Notes: a model not told the origin generated them from the letters alone. 64,000 nucleotides of DNA from Stenotrophomonas koreensis (GCF_001431525.1 NZ_LDJH01000014.1:1-64000), one strand, 5' to 3'; shown: positions 16,611 through 26,056, counted from the stretch's first letter. Numbers and translations: made by a program.

Positions 16611-17801
16611 TCACGGCTCATCGTTGGCGTCACCGGCCATGCCCGGAGAGGTGGGCAGGGCGGGCGACGATCCCGCCGCCGTGCTGGCTGGATCGATGCC
16701 GTCCACCGCAGCCATGCGCGGCTGCAGCCAGGCCTGGACCTGCTGCACCGCCTGGCGGGCGTAGCGGGTGATGCCGACCAGGGTGGCCGAGGCCATGCCG
16801 TTCCAGTCGCCATAGCCGAGCAGCCACAGTCCCGGTTCCCTGAGTGCACGCAGCTGGCTGGCATCCAGTTCGACCCGGCCCTGGGCATCGAGTACGCCCA
16901 GCGGCGCCAGGTGGCCCAGTGCGGGACGGAAGCCGGTGCACCAGATCAGCGCGTCGAAGGGCTCGTGGTGGCCATCGGCCCAGACCGCGCCATCGGCGGT
17001 GAAACGCTCCGGCATCGGCGCGGCCGTGAGCACGCCGCGGCGGCGGGCCTCCTGCACCGGCGGCACCATCACGATGTCGCCAAAGCCACCGGCTGGCACG
17101 TTGGGCGGGCGGCCTTCCTGCTGCGCGCGCCAACGCTCGGTGGCACGCTCGAACAGCACCCGGCCATCGACCTCATCGGGCAGGAAGGCCGGTGGCTGCA
17201 GGGTCAACCAGCGCGTCTGTGCCACGGTGGAGACCTCGGCCAGGATCTGCGCGCCCGAATTGCCGCCGCCGATGATGGCCACGCGCTGGCCGGCAAACGG
17301 TTGCGGGCCGGCATAGTGGGCCGAATGCAGCTGCCTGCCATGGAACAGATCCCGGCCCGGGATGTCGGGAATGAACGGGCTGGACCAGGTGCCGGTGGCA
17401 CTGAGCACGGCGCGCGCCTGCCACTGCCGGCCATCCTCGGCCACTACCCGGTAGCCGTCGCCGGCACGCTGCACCTGGCTGACCGTGACCGGACGGATCA
17501 CCGGCAGGCCATAGCGCTGCTCGTACTGGCCCAGGTAGTCGATGACCTCCTCACGCGACGGGTTGCCCTGTGCGGTGGCCGGGATCTGCCAGCCGGGCAG
17601 CGAGCTCCAGGCGGCCGGGGAGAACAGCCGCAGCGAGTTCCAGGCATGCGGCCAGGCGCCGCCGGGGATGGGTTCGCGATCCAGGATCACGTAGGACAGG
17701 CCGGTGCGGCGCAGGAAAAAGCCCAGCGCCAGGCCGGTCTGGCCGCCGCCGATCACGATCACGTCCAGCCGGGCGGTTGCTTCGTCGTTGCGTGGGTCCA
17801 T
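16611..17801 (-). CDS. arsO: ArsO-type flavin-dependent monooxygenase
   Basis: Flavoprotein of 396 residues found in ars operons, with an FAD-binding [14 protein letters not shown] motif at the N-terminus and an NADPH-binding [13 protein letters not shown] motif near the middle. It belongs to the FMO-like/YhhA group; the substrate of ArsO is not settled. The ATG at 17801 has an AGGAAG ribosome-binding site at the right distance, while a longer TTG start at 17822 would overlap arsB. It is the last gene of arsR-arsC-arsB-arsO, 13 bp after arsB. Confidence 0.82.
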   Translation of the reverse strand: MDPRNDEATARLDVIVIGGGQTGLALGFFLRRTGLSYVILDREPIPGGAWPHAWNSLRLFSPAAWSSLPGWQIPATAQGNPSREEVIDYLGQYEQRYGLPVIRPVTVSQVQRAGDGYRVVAEDGRQWQARAVLSATGTWSSPFIPDIPGRDLFHGRQLHSAHYAGPQPFAGQRVAIIGGGNSGAQILAEVSTVAQTRWLTLQPPAFLPDEVDGRVLFERATERWRAQQEGRPPNVPAGGFGDIVMVPPVQEARRRGVLTAAPMPERFTADGAVWADGHHEPFDALIWCTGFRPALGHLAPLGVLDAQGRVELDASQLRALREPGLWLLGYGDWNGMASATLVGITRYARQAVQQVQAWLQPRMAAVDGIDPASTAAGSSPALPTSPGMAGDANDEP

Positions 17802-17814
17802 GTCGCTTCCTGTC

Positions 17815-19101
17815 TCAGCCAAGGGTCAGGCGCAGTGCCAATGCGGCCAGGGTGGCCAGCAGCACCGGCAGGGTCAGGAGGATGCCGATGCGGAAGTAAT
17901 AGCCCCAGCTGATGCCGATGCCCTTGCGGGCCAGCACGTGCAGCCAGAGCAGGGTGGCCAGGCTGCCGATCGGGGTGAACTTCGGGCCCAGGTCGCTGCC
18001 GATCACATTGGCGTAGATCATCGCCTCGCGCACCACGCCTTCGGCCTGGCTGGCCTCGATCGCCAGTGCACCGACCAGTACCGTGGGCATGTTGTTCATC
18101 ACCGAGGAGAGCCCTGCGCTGAGCAGTCCGGTGCCCAGGGCCGCTGCCCACACGCCGTGGCCGGCAAGGCCATCGAGCACTTGCGCCAGTGCGTCGGTCA
18201 GCCCGGCGTTGCGCAGGCCGTAGACGACCAGGTACATGCCCAGCGAGAACACCACGATCTGCCACGGCGCGCCGGCCAGCACACGGCCGGTGGCGATGCG
18301 CTTGCCGCGCGCGGCGACCGCCAGCAGCACCAGCGCGCCGCTGCCGGCCACCGCGCTGATCGGTACGCCGAGTGGGCCGAGGCCGAAAAAGCCGAGCAGC
18401 AGCAGCCCCAGCACCGCCCAGCCGGCGGTGAAGGTGGCCCGGTCGACGATTGCCGCCTGCGGCTGGCCGAGTTCGGCGACCGCGTAGCGGGCCGGGATGT
18501 CGCGGCCGAACAACCACAACAGCATGCCCAGGCTGGCGGTCACCGAGACCAGGTTGACCGGCAGCATCACTGCGGCGTACTCGGCAAAGCCGATCTCGAA
18601 ATAGTCGGCCGAGACGATGTTGACCAGGTTGGAGACCACCAGCGGCAGGCTGGCGGTGTCGGCGATGAAGCCGGCCGCCATCACGAAAGCCAGCGTGGCC
18701 GCCGGGCTGAAGCGCAGCGCCAGCAGCATGGCGATTACGATCGGGGTCAGGATCAGCGCCGCGCCATCGTTGGCGAACAGCGCGGCGGTGGCTGCACCGA
18801 GCAGCACCAGGAAGGTGAACAGGCGGCGGCCGCTGCCCTGGCCCCAGCGCGCCACATGCAGCGCGGCCCAGGCGAACAGGCCGGCCTCATCCAGCAGCAG
18901 GCTGATGATGATCAGGGCGATGAAGGTGAAGGTCGCATTCCAGACGATGTCCCAGACCACCGGGATGTCACCGACACTGACCACCCCGGCCAGCAGGGCC
19001 AGTGCCGCGCCCAGGCTGGCACTCCAGCCCACGCCCAGGCCGCGTGGTTGCCAGATGACCAGCACCAGGGTGGCGATGAAGATCAGCAGCGCAAGCAGCA
19101 T
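17815..19101 (-). CDS. arsB: ArsB arsenite efflux membrane protein
   Basis: Integral membrane protein of 428 residues with about 11-12 transmembrane helices. The sequence matches ArsB arsenite/H+ antiporters rather than the Acr3 family: [14 protein letters not shown] in the first half and the second-half repeat with [17 protein letters not shown] and [20 protein letters not shown]. It pumps As(III)/Sb(III) out of the cytoplasm. It starts 3 bp downstream of arsC, so it is tightly cotranscribed. Confidence 0.92.
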   Translation of the reverse strand: MLLALLIFIATLVLVIWQPRGLGVGWSASLGAALALLAGVVSVGDIPVVWDIVWNATFTFIALIIISLLLDEAGLFAWAALHVARWGQGSGRRLFTFLVLLGAATAALFANDGAALILTPIVIAMLLALRFSPAATLAFVMAAGFIADTASLPLVVSNLVNIVSADYFEIGFAEYAAVMLPVNLVSVTASLGMLLWLFGRDIPARYAVAELGQPQAAIVDRATFTAGWAVLGLLLLGFFGLGPLGVPISAVAGSGALVLLAVAARGKRIATGRVLAGAPWQIVVFSLGMYLVVYGLRNAGLTDALAQVLDGLAGHGVWAAALGTGLLSAGLSSVMNNMPTVLVGALAIEASQAEGVVREAMIYANVIGSDLGPKFTPIGSLATLLWLHVLARKGIGISWGYYFRIGILLTLPVLLATLAALALRLTLG

Positions 19102-19104
19102 GGC

Positions 19105-19650
19105 TCAGTGCCCGGGCAGGTTGTGGGGCGCGGCGGCAGGCTGTGGCGCCTCATCTGCGGGCTGGACCAGACCGATGCGGTCCAGCGCCTGCTTCAAGGC
19201 CGCACGGTCCTCCCAGACTGAGGCCGGCAATGCCAGCAGGGCCTGCAGCCGGGCCTTGACGATGCGGTGTGCTTGGGCAAACGCCGCGGCCTTGGTGTGA
19301 TCATCGCCTGCCACCGCCGCCGGATCCGGCTGCCCCCAGTGCGTGCGCAGGAAATCACCGAACACCAGCGGGCAGCTCTCGGCGGCGGCCGAATCGCAGA
19401 CGGTGATCACCAAGTCCAGTGGCGCGGCGTCGGCGCCGGCAAATTCATCCCAGGACTTGCTGCGCAGGCCATCGATGGCGATGCCCGCGGCAGCGAGCTG
19501 GCGCAGGGCAAACGGGTTGACCGTGCCGGTGGGCTGGCTGCCGGCGCTGAACACTTCGAAGCGCTCGCCCGCCCAGGCACGCAGGGTGGCTTCGGCCAGC
19601 ACGCTGCGCGCCGAGTTGCCGGTACACAGGAACAGGATGCGGGGTTTCAT
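19105..19650 (-). CDS. arsC: Arsenate reductase, low-molecular-weight phosphatase fold
   Basis: Protein of 181 residues reducing As(V) to As(III). The P-loop C9-TGNSA-R15-S is the LMW-PTPase signature used by thioredoxin-coupled arsenate reductases. A later cysteine pair in CDSAAAESC supplies the redox relay, supporting arsenate reductase over plain phosphatase. The C-terminus (about the last 30 residues) is Pro/Ala-rich and longer than in the minimal enzyme. It lies between arsR (34 bp upstream) and arsB (3 bp downstream). Confidence 0.88.
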   Translation of the reverse strand: MKPRILFLCTGNSARSVLAEATLRAWAGERFEVFSAGSQPTGTVNPFALRQLAAAGIAIDGLRSKSWDEFAGADAAPLDLVITVCDSAAAESCPLVFGDFLRTHWGQPDPAAVAGDDHTKAAAFAQAHRIVKARLQALLALPASVWEDRAALKQALDRIGLVQPADEAPQPAAAPHNLPGH

Positions 19651-19684
19651 CGGACAGGCACCAGGTCAAGGGTCAGCAGAGGGA

Positions 19685-20011
19685 TCAGCAGCCGCAGTCG
19701 CTCGCCGGCGCGCAGCCGGGATTGGCACTGTCGGCGCAGCAGTTGTGGGTGAGGTAGGCGATCAGGCCGTTCATCGCGGCGAAATTGGCCCGGTAGCAGA
19801 CATGCCGCCCCTGGCTTTGGCTGCTGGCCAGCTGCGCATGCAGCAGCTCCTTCAGGTGGAAGGACAGGGTGGCGCCGGGTACGCCGAGTGCCTCGGCGAT
19901 TTCCCCGGCCATGCGCCCGTCCGGGCCGGCCTGGACCAGCAGGCGGAAGGCGGCCAGCCGGGTCGGATGCCCCAGCGCGGTGAGGGCGGCGATTGCCTGG
20001 TTCGTTTCCAT
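19685..20011 (-). CDS. arsR: ArsR-family arsenic-responsive repressor
   Basis: Winged-helix repressor of 108 residues from the ATG at 20011. The recognition helix region is EIAEALGVPGATLSFHLKEL. The classic CVC arsenic site in the DNA-binding helix is absent. Instead the C-terminus is cysteine-rich (C91, C92, C100, C106, C108), as in the Acidithiobacillus-type ArsR that binds As(III) at the C-terminal end. It leads the arsRCBO operon and is divergent from arsH with only 17 bp between start codons. Confidence 0.92.
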   Translation of the reverse strand: METNQAIAALTALGHPTRLAAFRLLVQAGPDGRMAGEIAEALGVPGATLSFHLKELLHAQLASSQSQGRHVCYRANFAAMNGLIAYLTHNCCADSANPGCAPASDCGC

Positions 20012-20046
20012 GTTTCTAGAATAATGGAATGAATGATGACCAACAA
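19993..20046. promoter_or_regulatory. Overlapping divergent arsR/arsH promoters with shared -10
   Basis: Plus strand: TTGCCT (19993-19998), 18-bp spacer, TAGAAT (20017-20022), predicting a start at about the arsH ATG (20029). Minus strand: TTGTTG (20041-20046), 17-bp spacer, TATTCT (20018-20023), predicting a start at about the arsR ATG (20011). The two -10 boxes overlap almost completely and contain the palindrome TTCTAGAA (20014-20021), a likely ArsR operator. Each -35 lies inside the coding region of the opposite gene. Confidence 0.6.
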
Positions 20047-20784
20047 GCCAACCACGCGCTCTCCCTTCCCCAGCTGGATGCCGACCTGCTGCCGGGGCCG
20101 CGGCACGACCTGCTCGGCGCCCCGGCCAGTGCCCATCCACCGCGCATCCTGCTGCTGTATGGCTCGCTGCGGCCGCAGTCCTGCAGCCGCAAGTTGGCAC
20201 TGGAAGCCGAGCGTATCCTGCGTCAGCTCGGTGCCCAGACCCGGGTGTTTGATCCGCATGACCTGCCGCTGCTGGACAGTGTCGGCGCCGATCACCCCAA
20301 GGTGCAGCAGCTGCGTGAATGGTCGCAGTGGTCCGAGGGCCAGGTGTGGGTGTCGCCGGAGCGCCACGGCACGCTGACGGCGGTGTTCAAGAATCAGATT
20401 GACTGGCTGCCGCTGGAAGAGGGCGGTGTGCGCCCGACCCAGGGCCGGACCCTGGCGGTGATGCAGGTCTGCGGTGGCTCGCAGTCGTTCAACGTGGTCA
20501 ATACGTTGCGCGTGCTCGGGCGCTGGATGCGGATGGTCACCATCCCCAACCAGTCCTCGGTGCCCAAGGCTTGGCAGGAATTCGACGATGACGGGCGGAT
20601 GCGGCCCTCGCCGTACTACGACCGGGTTGTCGATGTGATGGAGGAGCTGATCAAGTTCACCCTGCTGGTGCGCGGGCGCAGCGACTACCTGGTGGACCGC
20701 TACAGCGAGCGCAAGGGCGCCGGGCAGGCGCGCCGGCTGGCACAGGCGGCCGGGGTGGTGGCGCCGGCCGGCGGCAACGACTGA
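20029..20784 (+). CDS. arsH: ArsH NADPH-dependent FMN reductase / organoarsenical oxidase
   Basis: Flavodoxin-like protein of 251 residues. The FMN phosphate loop is [12 protein letters not shown], followed by [18 protein letters not shown] and [10 protein letters not shown], all characteristic of ArsH. In other bacteria ArsH oxidises trivalent organoarsenicals and reduces metals. No arsM methyltransferase is in the window, so its substrate may come from outside. It is divergent from arsR and ends 68 bp before the IS481 insertion. Confidence 0.93.
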   Translation: MNDDQQANHALSLPQLDADLLPGPRHDLLGAPASAHPPRILLLYGSLRPQSCSRKLALEAERILRQLGAQTRVFDPHDLPLLDSVGADHPKVQQLREWSQWSEGQVWVSPERHGTLTAVFKNQIDWLPLEEGGVRPTQGRTLAVMQVCGGSQSFNVVNTLRVLGRWMRMVTIPNQSSVPKAWQEFDDDGRMRPSPYYDRVVDVMEELIKFTLLVRGRSDYLVDRYSERKGAGQARRLAQAAGVVAPAGGND

Positions 20785-20847
20785 GCATGGACCGCCCGGC
20801 GGACGCGTGCCGGCACTGGCGCGCCCGCCGGGTCCGACCGCGACGGG

Positions 20848-21792
20848 CTAGCTGTGTAAACCCAACACGTTGTTCAGTGGAATTCGGGAAATAGGTGGTT
20901 TGTAGCCGAGGCTGGCATGGGGCCGGTGCCAGTTGTATTGATGCAGCCACGGCCCGAGCGCATGGGCGCGCTGTTCGGAGCTGTCATAGGCGCGTGCGTA
21001 GGCCCACTCGCGCAGACTGGTCTGCACCAGGCGCTCGGCTTTGCCGTTGGTGCGCGGCGTGTAGGGCCGGGTGCGCAGGTGGTGCATACCGAGCCGGCGC
21101 ACGAGACGGCGGAAGCTGCGTGATCTGTAACAGGCGCCGTTGTCGGTCAGCACGCGCTCGAAGCGCACGCCCAGCCCAGGGTAGTAACGCACGGCCAGCA
21201 ACAGGGCCCGGCCGGCACTGCGGGCGCGCTCATCCGGCTCGATGGAGGCAAAGGCCACGCGCGAGTGGTCGTCGATGGCCAGATGGACATACTCCCAACC
21301 GCCGCCGCGAGAGTTGATCTGACGATTGCCGGTAACGCGATGGCCGGGCTGGCGGAAGCGCCCCAGTTTCTTGATATCCAAATGCAGCAACTGGCCGGGC
21401 CGGGCGTATTCGTAGCGGTTGGTCGGCGGTGCGGGCTCCAACTCGGCCAGCCGGTGCAAACCAGCGCGCCGCAGCAGGCGGGCAATCGTGCTCGGCGCCA
21501 CCGGCAACTGTTCGGCGATCTGGCGATAGGTCTGGCGCGCACGTCGCTGTTCAAACACCCGACCCACTACCGCCTGCGGTGTTGCATGCGGACAGTGATG
21601 AGGACGGGAGGAGCGATCTAGCAGGCCATCCGGCCCTTCCTGACTGAAACGCTTGAGCCATTTGTACGCGGTGCGCACGCTGACGCCGGCGGCATGGGCC
21701 GCCTCTTCGGCGCGTAGGCCTTGAACAAGGATGCGGTCCACAAGCAGGGCTCGACCGCGAGGGCTCAAACGGGCATGTTTATGCAGGTTCAT
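20848..21792 (-). CDS. IS481-family transposase
   Basis: DDE transposase of 314 residues from the ATG at 21792. The N-terminal helix-turn-helix (GVSVRTAYKWLKRF) is followed by the catalytic triad D139 (HLDI), D217 (LTDNGA) and E253 (KAERL), with 35 residues between the second D and E as in IS481. The frame is intact, so the element may be active. The TAG stop lies at 20848-20850, inside the duplicated target sequence and outside the element proper. An in-frame extension upstream of 21792 is possible but lies in the terminal repeat. Confidence 0.95.
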   Translation of the reverse strand: MNLHKHARLSPRGRALLVDRILVQGLRAEEAAHAAGVSVRTAYKWLKRFSQEGPDGLLDRSSRPHHCPHATPQAVVGRVFEQRRARQTYRQIAEQLPVAPSTIARLLRRAGLHRLAELEPAPPTNRYEYARPGQLLHLDIKKLGRFRQPGHRVTGNRQINSRGGGWEYVHLAIDDHSRVAFASIEPDERARSAGRALLLAVRYYPGLGVRFERVLTDNGACYRSRSFRRLVRRLGMHHLRTRPYTPRTNGKAERLVQTSLREWAYARAYDSSEQRAHALGPWLHQYNWHRPHASLGYKPPISRIPLNNVLGLHS

Positions 21793-21875
21793 CCGGGGCT
21801 CCTGGGGGCTGGTTTGGCTTGGTAACCACCATCTTCCAGAGATGCCCCGGATGAACAACCTACTGGGAGATCACA
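20853..21875 (-). mobile_element. Complete IS481-family insertion sequence (1023 bp)
   Basis: Imperfect terminal inverted repeats of about 24 bp begin TGTG and end GGTTGTTCA or CGTTGTTCA (20853-20876 and 21852-21875). Both ends are flanked by GCTAGC (20847-20852 and 21876-21881), a target duplication matching the NCTAGN preference of IS481. The element sits just downstream of arsH. Intact ends, duplication and transposase frame suggest a recent insertion. Confidence 0.9.
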
Positions 21876-22094
21876 GCTAGCGCCCACTGCCGGGGCTGCG
21901 CACGCGACAGGCCGGCATGTGCTGCAGCCGTTGAGGCCGTGAGGTGCGGCATCGATTGCCGACCTGGGCGGCGCTATGGCTGGCCAGCCGCTGTCGATGC
22001 AGGCACCTGCTCAGGCCTGCGCTGATCAGGGCTGGCAAACGGTCGTTGCGGCACTGCCCAGGCCGCTGCCGCGCCCGGCTGCCGGGCGGTGGTT

Positions 22095-22634
22095 TCAGTG
22101 CCCGCCGGCGTAGCGGTAAGACAGCAGGGAGCGCACCAGGAAGGTCACCTGCGCCGGATCGCGTGCATCCACCCGCATCACCGGCAGGCGGAAGCCGGCC
22201 GCGAACAGCGCCTGGCGGAACTGCGGGATCAGCACCTCGCCGTGTTGATCGGTGCGGGTCAGGCCCACGGCCAGGCTGGCGTCCGGGGCAATGCGCGAGA
22301 ACTCCTGCAGCAGCTCGATGGTCGAACTGACCCGCTGCTGCCCGGCGGCATTGACCAGCACAATGATCCCCAGTGCTCCTTCGCAGACCATCGGCCACAT
22401 GAAATCCAGGTAGCGCTGGCCGGGCACACCGTAAATGTGCAGCAACTCACCGTCATCCAGCTCGATCGAGCTGTAGTCCAGGGCCACGGTGGTTTCCACC
22501 TTTTCGTCCTGCGCGTCCTGGCTCAACGGCATTTCCGTACTTACCGGTTCGATGTCGGAAATGGCGCGTATTGCGGTGGTCTTGCCTGCCCCCATGCCGC
22601 CGACAAAAACCAGTTTGTTTGCAGGAAGATTCAT
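22095..22634 (-). CDS. MglA-like small GTPase
   Basis: Small GTP-binding protein of 179 residues. The P-loop is GGMGAGKTT (G12-T20). The DxxG motif is replaced by YGVPGQRY, similar to the VPGQ of MglA-type GTPases, and the NKxD base motif appears as TRTD. Such proteins are switched by Roadblock/LC7 partners, two of which are encoded just upstream. The ATG at 22634 overlaps the previous gene's stop (ATGA). In other bacteria MglA-like GTPases set cell polarity or control motility; the role here is unknown. Confidence 0.8.
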   Translation of the reverse strand: MNLPANKLVFVGGMGAGKTTAIRAISDIEPVSTEMPLSQDAQDEKVETTVALDYSSIELDDGELLHIYGVPGQRYLDFMWPMVCEGALGIIVLVNAAGQQRVSSTIELLQEFSRIAPDASLAVGLTRTDQHGEVLIPQFRQALFAAGFRLPVMRVDARDPAQVTFLVRSLLSYRYAGGH

Positions 22635-23584
22635 GCCTGTGCTGTCTTGAAGAGAGTGAGGCCAAAGCGCCGTGCCACCCAGCCGAAGAAGCGGGAGTCC
22701 CCACGGCTGAGGCGGGGTGGGGGCGCGGTGCTGGCGATGGGCGCGGTCTGGGCCAGGCCACTGGCCGCCGCTGCGGCGAACAGGGTCTCGACCGTGCTGA
22801 TGGGAATCTGGCAATGCGCGGCCAGTGCATTGGCCTGCCAGGGGCGGGCATGCAGGCAGGCAATGGCCAGCAGCCAGCTGGCCGGCAGATCGGCACTGCC
22901 CAGGTCAGGCCAGTGCTCCAGCTGCAGCAGCGTGCCGGCACCGCCGGCAGGCAGCCATTGCGGGCGATGCCGGGCCAGGCAGAAGAACAGCGCCTCCAGC
23001 GATTGCCATTGCGGCAGCCGGTGGCGGTACTGGTGGTCGAACCCGGCACGGCTGATGCGCTCGGACGACCAGTGGCTGTCGTCGAGCAGTTGCACCAGTT
23101 CGAGCAGGCCCAGGTTCGCGGGCAGGGCCAGGCTGCGAGTGGCCGGGTCGACCACCACCTGGGCCGCCCCGCGTTGCAGCAGGTGCAGCGTGCCGGCGGC
23201 TGTCTGCATCTGTGCCAGTTCCAGCAGCAGCGGCGTCGCCCGTGCGGGGCTGTCGCTGTGCCTGGATGCCAGCAGGGTGGACAGCTTCTGGTTCAGGCTG
23301 GCCACGGTGGCGCCATGGGCCAGCTGGTCGGCGGCGTCCGGGTCGACGTGGCGGGAAATGATCAGGCAGGGGACGCCCATCGCCCGTGCCCGGGCCAGCA
23401 CCGCCGCTGCTTCAGGCTGATCGATGCCGATCACCAGCAGGTCGGCCCTGCCGTCCTTCCAGGGCTGCACGCTCACGTCCAGCCGCTGCGCCAGCAACAG
23501 CGAGCAGGCCAGCTTCAGCCGGGTCTGGTGCAGCAGATCCAGGCCAAAGGAGGCCACATCAAGGGTATGGATGGGAGGGCTCAT
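22631..23584 (-). CDS. Unrecognised cytosolic protein with receiver-like N-terminus, in GTPase/Roadblock operon
   Basis: Protein of 317 residues, no clear family. Residues about 1-110 alternate beta-strands and helices like a response-regulator receiver (ADLLVIGID, then PCLIISRHVD), but lack the normal acidic pocket. Residues about 110-250 form a mixed central region, and about 255-290 look like a winged-helix (LAAHCQIPISTVETLFAAAAASGL). It may be an adaptor or effector for the GTPase, whose start it overlaps by 4 bp. The ATG at 23584 is preferred over the longer frame. It is the third gene of the four-gene operon. Confidence 0.65.
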   Translation of the reverse strand: MSPPIHTLDVASFGLDLLHQTRLKLACSLLLAQRLDVSVQPWKDGRADLLVIGIDQPEAAAVLARARAMGVPCLIISRHVDPDAADQLAHGATVASLNQKLSTLLASRHSDSPARATPLLLELAQMQTAAGTLHLLQRGAAQVVVDPATRSLALPANLGLLELVQLLDDSHWSSERISRAGFDHQYRHRLPQWQSLEALFFCLARHRPQWLPAGGAGTLLQLEHWPDLGSADLPASWLLAIACLHARPWQANALAAHCQIPISTVETLFAAAAASGLAQTAPIASTAPPPRLSRGDSRFFGWVARRFGLTLFKTAQA

Positions 23585-23665
23585 CGTGGGGCAAGGGGAG
23601 AGGGCCGCGCGGCTGCCGTCCGGGCGCGGTATGGCCACCCGGACATCAGGCCGATATACGGCAGA

Positions 23666-24025
23666 TCAGCTGAAATCCAGGGTCTTTTCAAACCCCTTGA
23701 GTTCGTGGCGGGCCATGGCCAGGTTGGCACGGCTGCGGTCCAGTACCACGTACAGGAACAGTAGCGGGTTGCTTTCCAGCGGACGGATCAGGTGGTACTG
23801 GCCGCTGAGGGTGATCAGGATGTCTTCCAGGGTGTCATCAAGGCCAAGCTGGGCGGCCACGCGGCGCTTGGCGCGGACCACCTCGGTGTTGCCGGCGGCG
23901 GCCAGTTCCAGGTTGATGTTGCCGCCGCCATGCATTGCCAGCGCCATGCCGCTGTCGCTGTCGACCAGGGCGGCACCGACGAAACCAGCCAGGGCATTGA
24001 GCTGGTCGAGAATCAGGTTGGACAT
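23666..24025 (-). CDS. Roadblock/LC7-like protein
   Basis: Protein of 119 residues from the ATG at 24025 (AGGAT ribosome-binding site on the minus strand). The N-terminal helix [21 protein letters not shown] and the alternating strands [10 protein letters not shown] and [15 protein letters not shown] fit the alpha/beta Roadblock fold, which dimerises and acts on small GTPases as GAP or scaffold (MglB-like). It lies between a second Roadblock gene (73 bp upstream) and the receiver-like gene (81 bp downstream). Confidence 0.72.
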   Translation of the reverse strand: MSNLILDQLNALAGFVGAALVDSDSGMALAMHGGGNINLELAAAGNTEVVRAKRRVAAQLGLDDTLEDILITLSGQYHLIRPLESNPLLFLYVVLDRSRANLAMARHELKGFEKTLDFS

Positions 24026-24098
24026 GGAAAATCCTTGTGGGTGATGGAAAAGGGCGGGCCGAAAAGACCGCGCCGGAGGGGGATGGGGGGGAATGGGC

Positions 24099-24605
24099 TC
24101 AGCCGTTGAGCACGGCACCGAGCCGCGCGCCACATTCACGGGCATGGAACAGCAGCACGGCCAGGTTGAGCGCACTGTCAGCCACGGCGGTCAGGGTCAG
24201 CGGGCTGTCGGCGAGGATGCGGATCAGCACCACATTGCCCAGTGGCGTGCAGATCGTGGCGTACTCGGCTTTGTCCAGTGCCAGCTCGCGCGATACCGTC
24301 TCGCCCAGGGTCAGGAACGAATTGGCCATCGCCGCCAGCCGACGGCCATCGATCGGCAGCGAGGAGTCCTCGGCAATCGCGCGGCCATCGGCGGTGGACA
24401 GCATCAGCAACGACAGCCCCGGTTCGCGCTGGCGTGCCTGCGCAAGCACCGCCTTGATCGCCGCGGTGTCATGGCCGGGACGGGCAGCGGCATGGGCCGT
24501 GCTGCTGCCCACCAGCTGCGCAATGGTGCTGGAGGATAGGGGGCGCCCGGTGGTGTGTGCCGGTAGGGCCACCGGACCGGGTTGGCCAGTCACGCCTGGG
24601 TTCAT
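24099..24605 (-). CDS. Roadblock/LC7-domain protein (operon leader)
   Basis: Protein of 168 residues. The first 45 residues are Pro/Thr/Ala-rich and probably disordered. The rest is a Roadblock fold: helix [13 protein letters not shown], strand [16 protein letters not shown], helix [19 protein letters not shown], then strands [17 protein letters not shown]. It is the first gene of the GTPase operon and lies divergent from arginase, 263 bp away. The translational start could lie a little further in, since the N-terminal tail is not conserved in character. Confidence 0.7.
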   Translation of the reverse strand: MNPGVTGQPGPVALPAHTTGRPLSSSTIAQLVGSSTAHAAARPGHDTAAIKAVLAQARQREPGLSLLMLSTADGRAIAEDSSLPIDGRRLAAMANSFLTLGETVSRELALDKAEYATICTPLGNVVLIRILADSPLTLTAVADSALNLAVLLFHARECGARLGAVLNG

Positions 24606-24868
24606 GACAACGTCTGCAATGACAACAATTGCGGTGTCTTACGCAGTGCCGGGGCAATTGGATGCAGAAGGTGTGCGGACGGTCACGGATTGCCCTGGCA
24701 TCCAGCTGCCGCCTGCCTGCAGCACCGGCCTGGTTGCCGGTGGGCCGCCGCTGGCAGGGCGAGCGGGCGGCAGGCCTGGTAGCGCTCAGTTGTGTTGCAC
24801 CGCCGCAGGTGGGGGCCGGAGCCACTGGCTAGACTGCCCGCCTTGTCAATGTGTGCAGGACGCAGCAG

Positions 24869-25789
24869 ATGGTCAGTAATGTGGCAGTTTCCCTGATTGG
24901 CGTGCCCACCGATATCGGTGCCGGCCACCGTGGCGCGCGCCTGGGCCCGGAGGCCCTGCGCATCGCCGGCCTGCCCGAGGCCCTGGCCGCGCGTGGCGTG
25001 GATGTGCGCGATTGCGGCAATCTCGATGGCCCGGTCAATCCCTGGTCGGCGCCGGTGGACGGTTATCGCCACCTGGACGAAGTGGTGGCCTGGAACCGGC
25101 TGCTGATGCAGGCCACCCGGCGCGAGCTGGAGGCCGGGCGTCTGCCGGTCATGCTCGGGGGTGATCACTGCCTGGGGGTGGGGTCGATCACCGCCGTGGC
25201 CGACTGGTGCAGGCAACAGGGCAAGCAGTTGCGGGTGCTCTGGCTGGATGCCCACTCCGATTTCAACACCAGTGCGGTCACGCCCTCGGGCAACGTGCAC
25301 GGCATGCCGGTGGCCTGCCTGTGCGGGCTGGGTCCGAAGGTGCTGACCCACCTGGGCCAGCACAGTCCGGCCCTGCAGCCAGCACAGGTCCGCCAGATCG
25401 GTATCCGCTCGGTCGACCCGGAAGAAAAGCGGCTGATCAAGCAGCACCAGGTCGATGTCTATGACATGCGCTACATCGACGAGAACGGGATGAAGCGCAC
25501 GATGCAGGCCGCGCTGGCCGGGGTCGATGCCAATACGCACCTGCATGTCAGCTTCGATGTCGACTTCCTCGACCCGCAGATTGCCCCGGGTGTCGGCACC
25601 ACGGTGCCGGGCGGAGTGAATTACCGCGAGGCCCAGCTGGTGATGGAGATGATTGCCGACACCGGTCTGATGGGCTCGCTGGACATCGTCGAGCTCAATC
25701 CGCTGCTGGACCACCACAACCGCACGGCCGAGCTGGCAGTGGACCTGGTGGAGAGCCTGTTCGGCAAATCCACCTTGATGCGTGACTGA
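24869..25789 (+). CDS. rocF: Arginase
   Basis: Manganese enzyme of 306 residues hydrolysing arginine to ornithine and urea. Metal ligands are present: H100 in GGDH, D127, H129 and D131 in DAHSD, and the two aspartates of SFDVDFLD. HGMP and the C-terminal ELNPLLD motif also match arginase rather than agmatinase. The ATG at 24869 fits the family's N-terminus; a GTG six codons upstream is possible. Ornithine made here could feed polyamine synthesis alongside SpeA/SpeE in the same window. Confidence 0.92.
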   Translation: MVSNVAVSLIGVPTDIGAGHRGARLGPEALRIAGLPEALAARGVDVRDCGNLDGPVNPWSAPVDGYRHLDEVVAWNRLLMQATRRELEAGRLPVMLGGDHCLGVGSITAVADWCRQQGKQLRVLWLDAHSDFNTSAVTPSGNVHGMPVACLCGLGPKVLTHLGQHSPALQPAQVRQIGIRSVDPEEKRLIKQHQVDVYDMRYIDENGMKRTMQAALAGVDANTHLHVSFDVDFLDPQIAPGVGTTVPGGVNYREAQLVMEMIADTGLMGSLDIVELNPLLDHHNRTAELAVDLVESLFGKSTLMRD

Positions 25790-25903
25790 ACAAACGCCTT
25801 GCCGGTTCACATCGGCTCGACAGCGCAGTGGACAGATTGCGCTGTCGGCCAGGCACTGGTGTCCTTGCCAGCGCCGCCGCATTCGTCCACTCGGGAGATA
25901 ACG

Positions 25904-26056
25904 ATGAAGCGTTTACTGACCCTGCTGTCGCTGTGCCTTTTCTCGCTGGGCATGCTCACCGCCTGCAATACCGTCGCCGGTGCCGGCCAGGACATCCAGA
26001 AGGCAGGCGACAAGATCGAGGACAAGGCCCAGGACTGCAAGGATGGCCGTTGCTGA
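25904..26056 (+). CDS. Entericidin-family lipoprotein (first copy)
   Basis: Lipoprotein of 50 residues. The signal peptide ends in the lipobox LTAC, with C21 as the lipidated cysteine, followed by NTVAGAGQDIQKAGDKIEDK typical of entericidin A/B. It ends in DCKDGRC, giving two additional cysteines absent from the second copy. Entericidins act as a membrane-associated toxin/antidote pair in Escherichia coli, but single small lipoproteins of this type also occur widely without known function. Confidence 0.88.
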   Translation: MKRLLTLLSLCLFSLGMLTACNTVAGAGQDIQKAGDKIEDKAQDCKDGRC

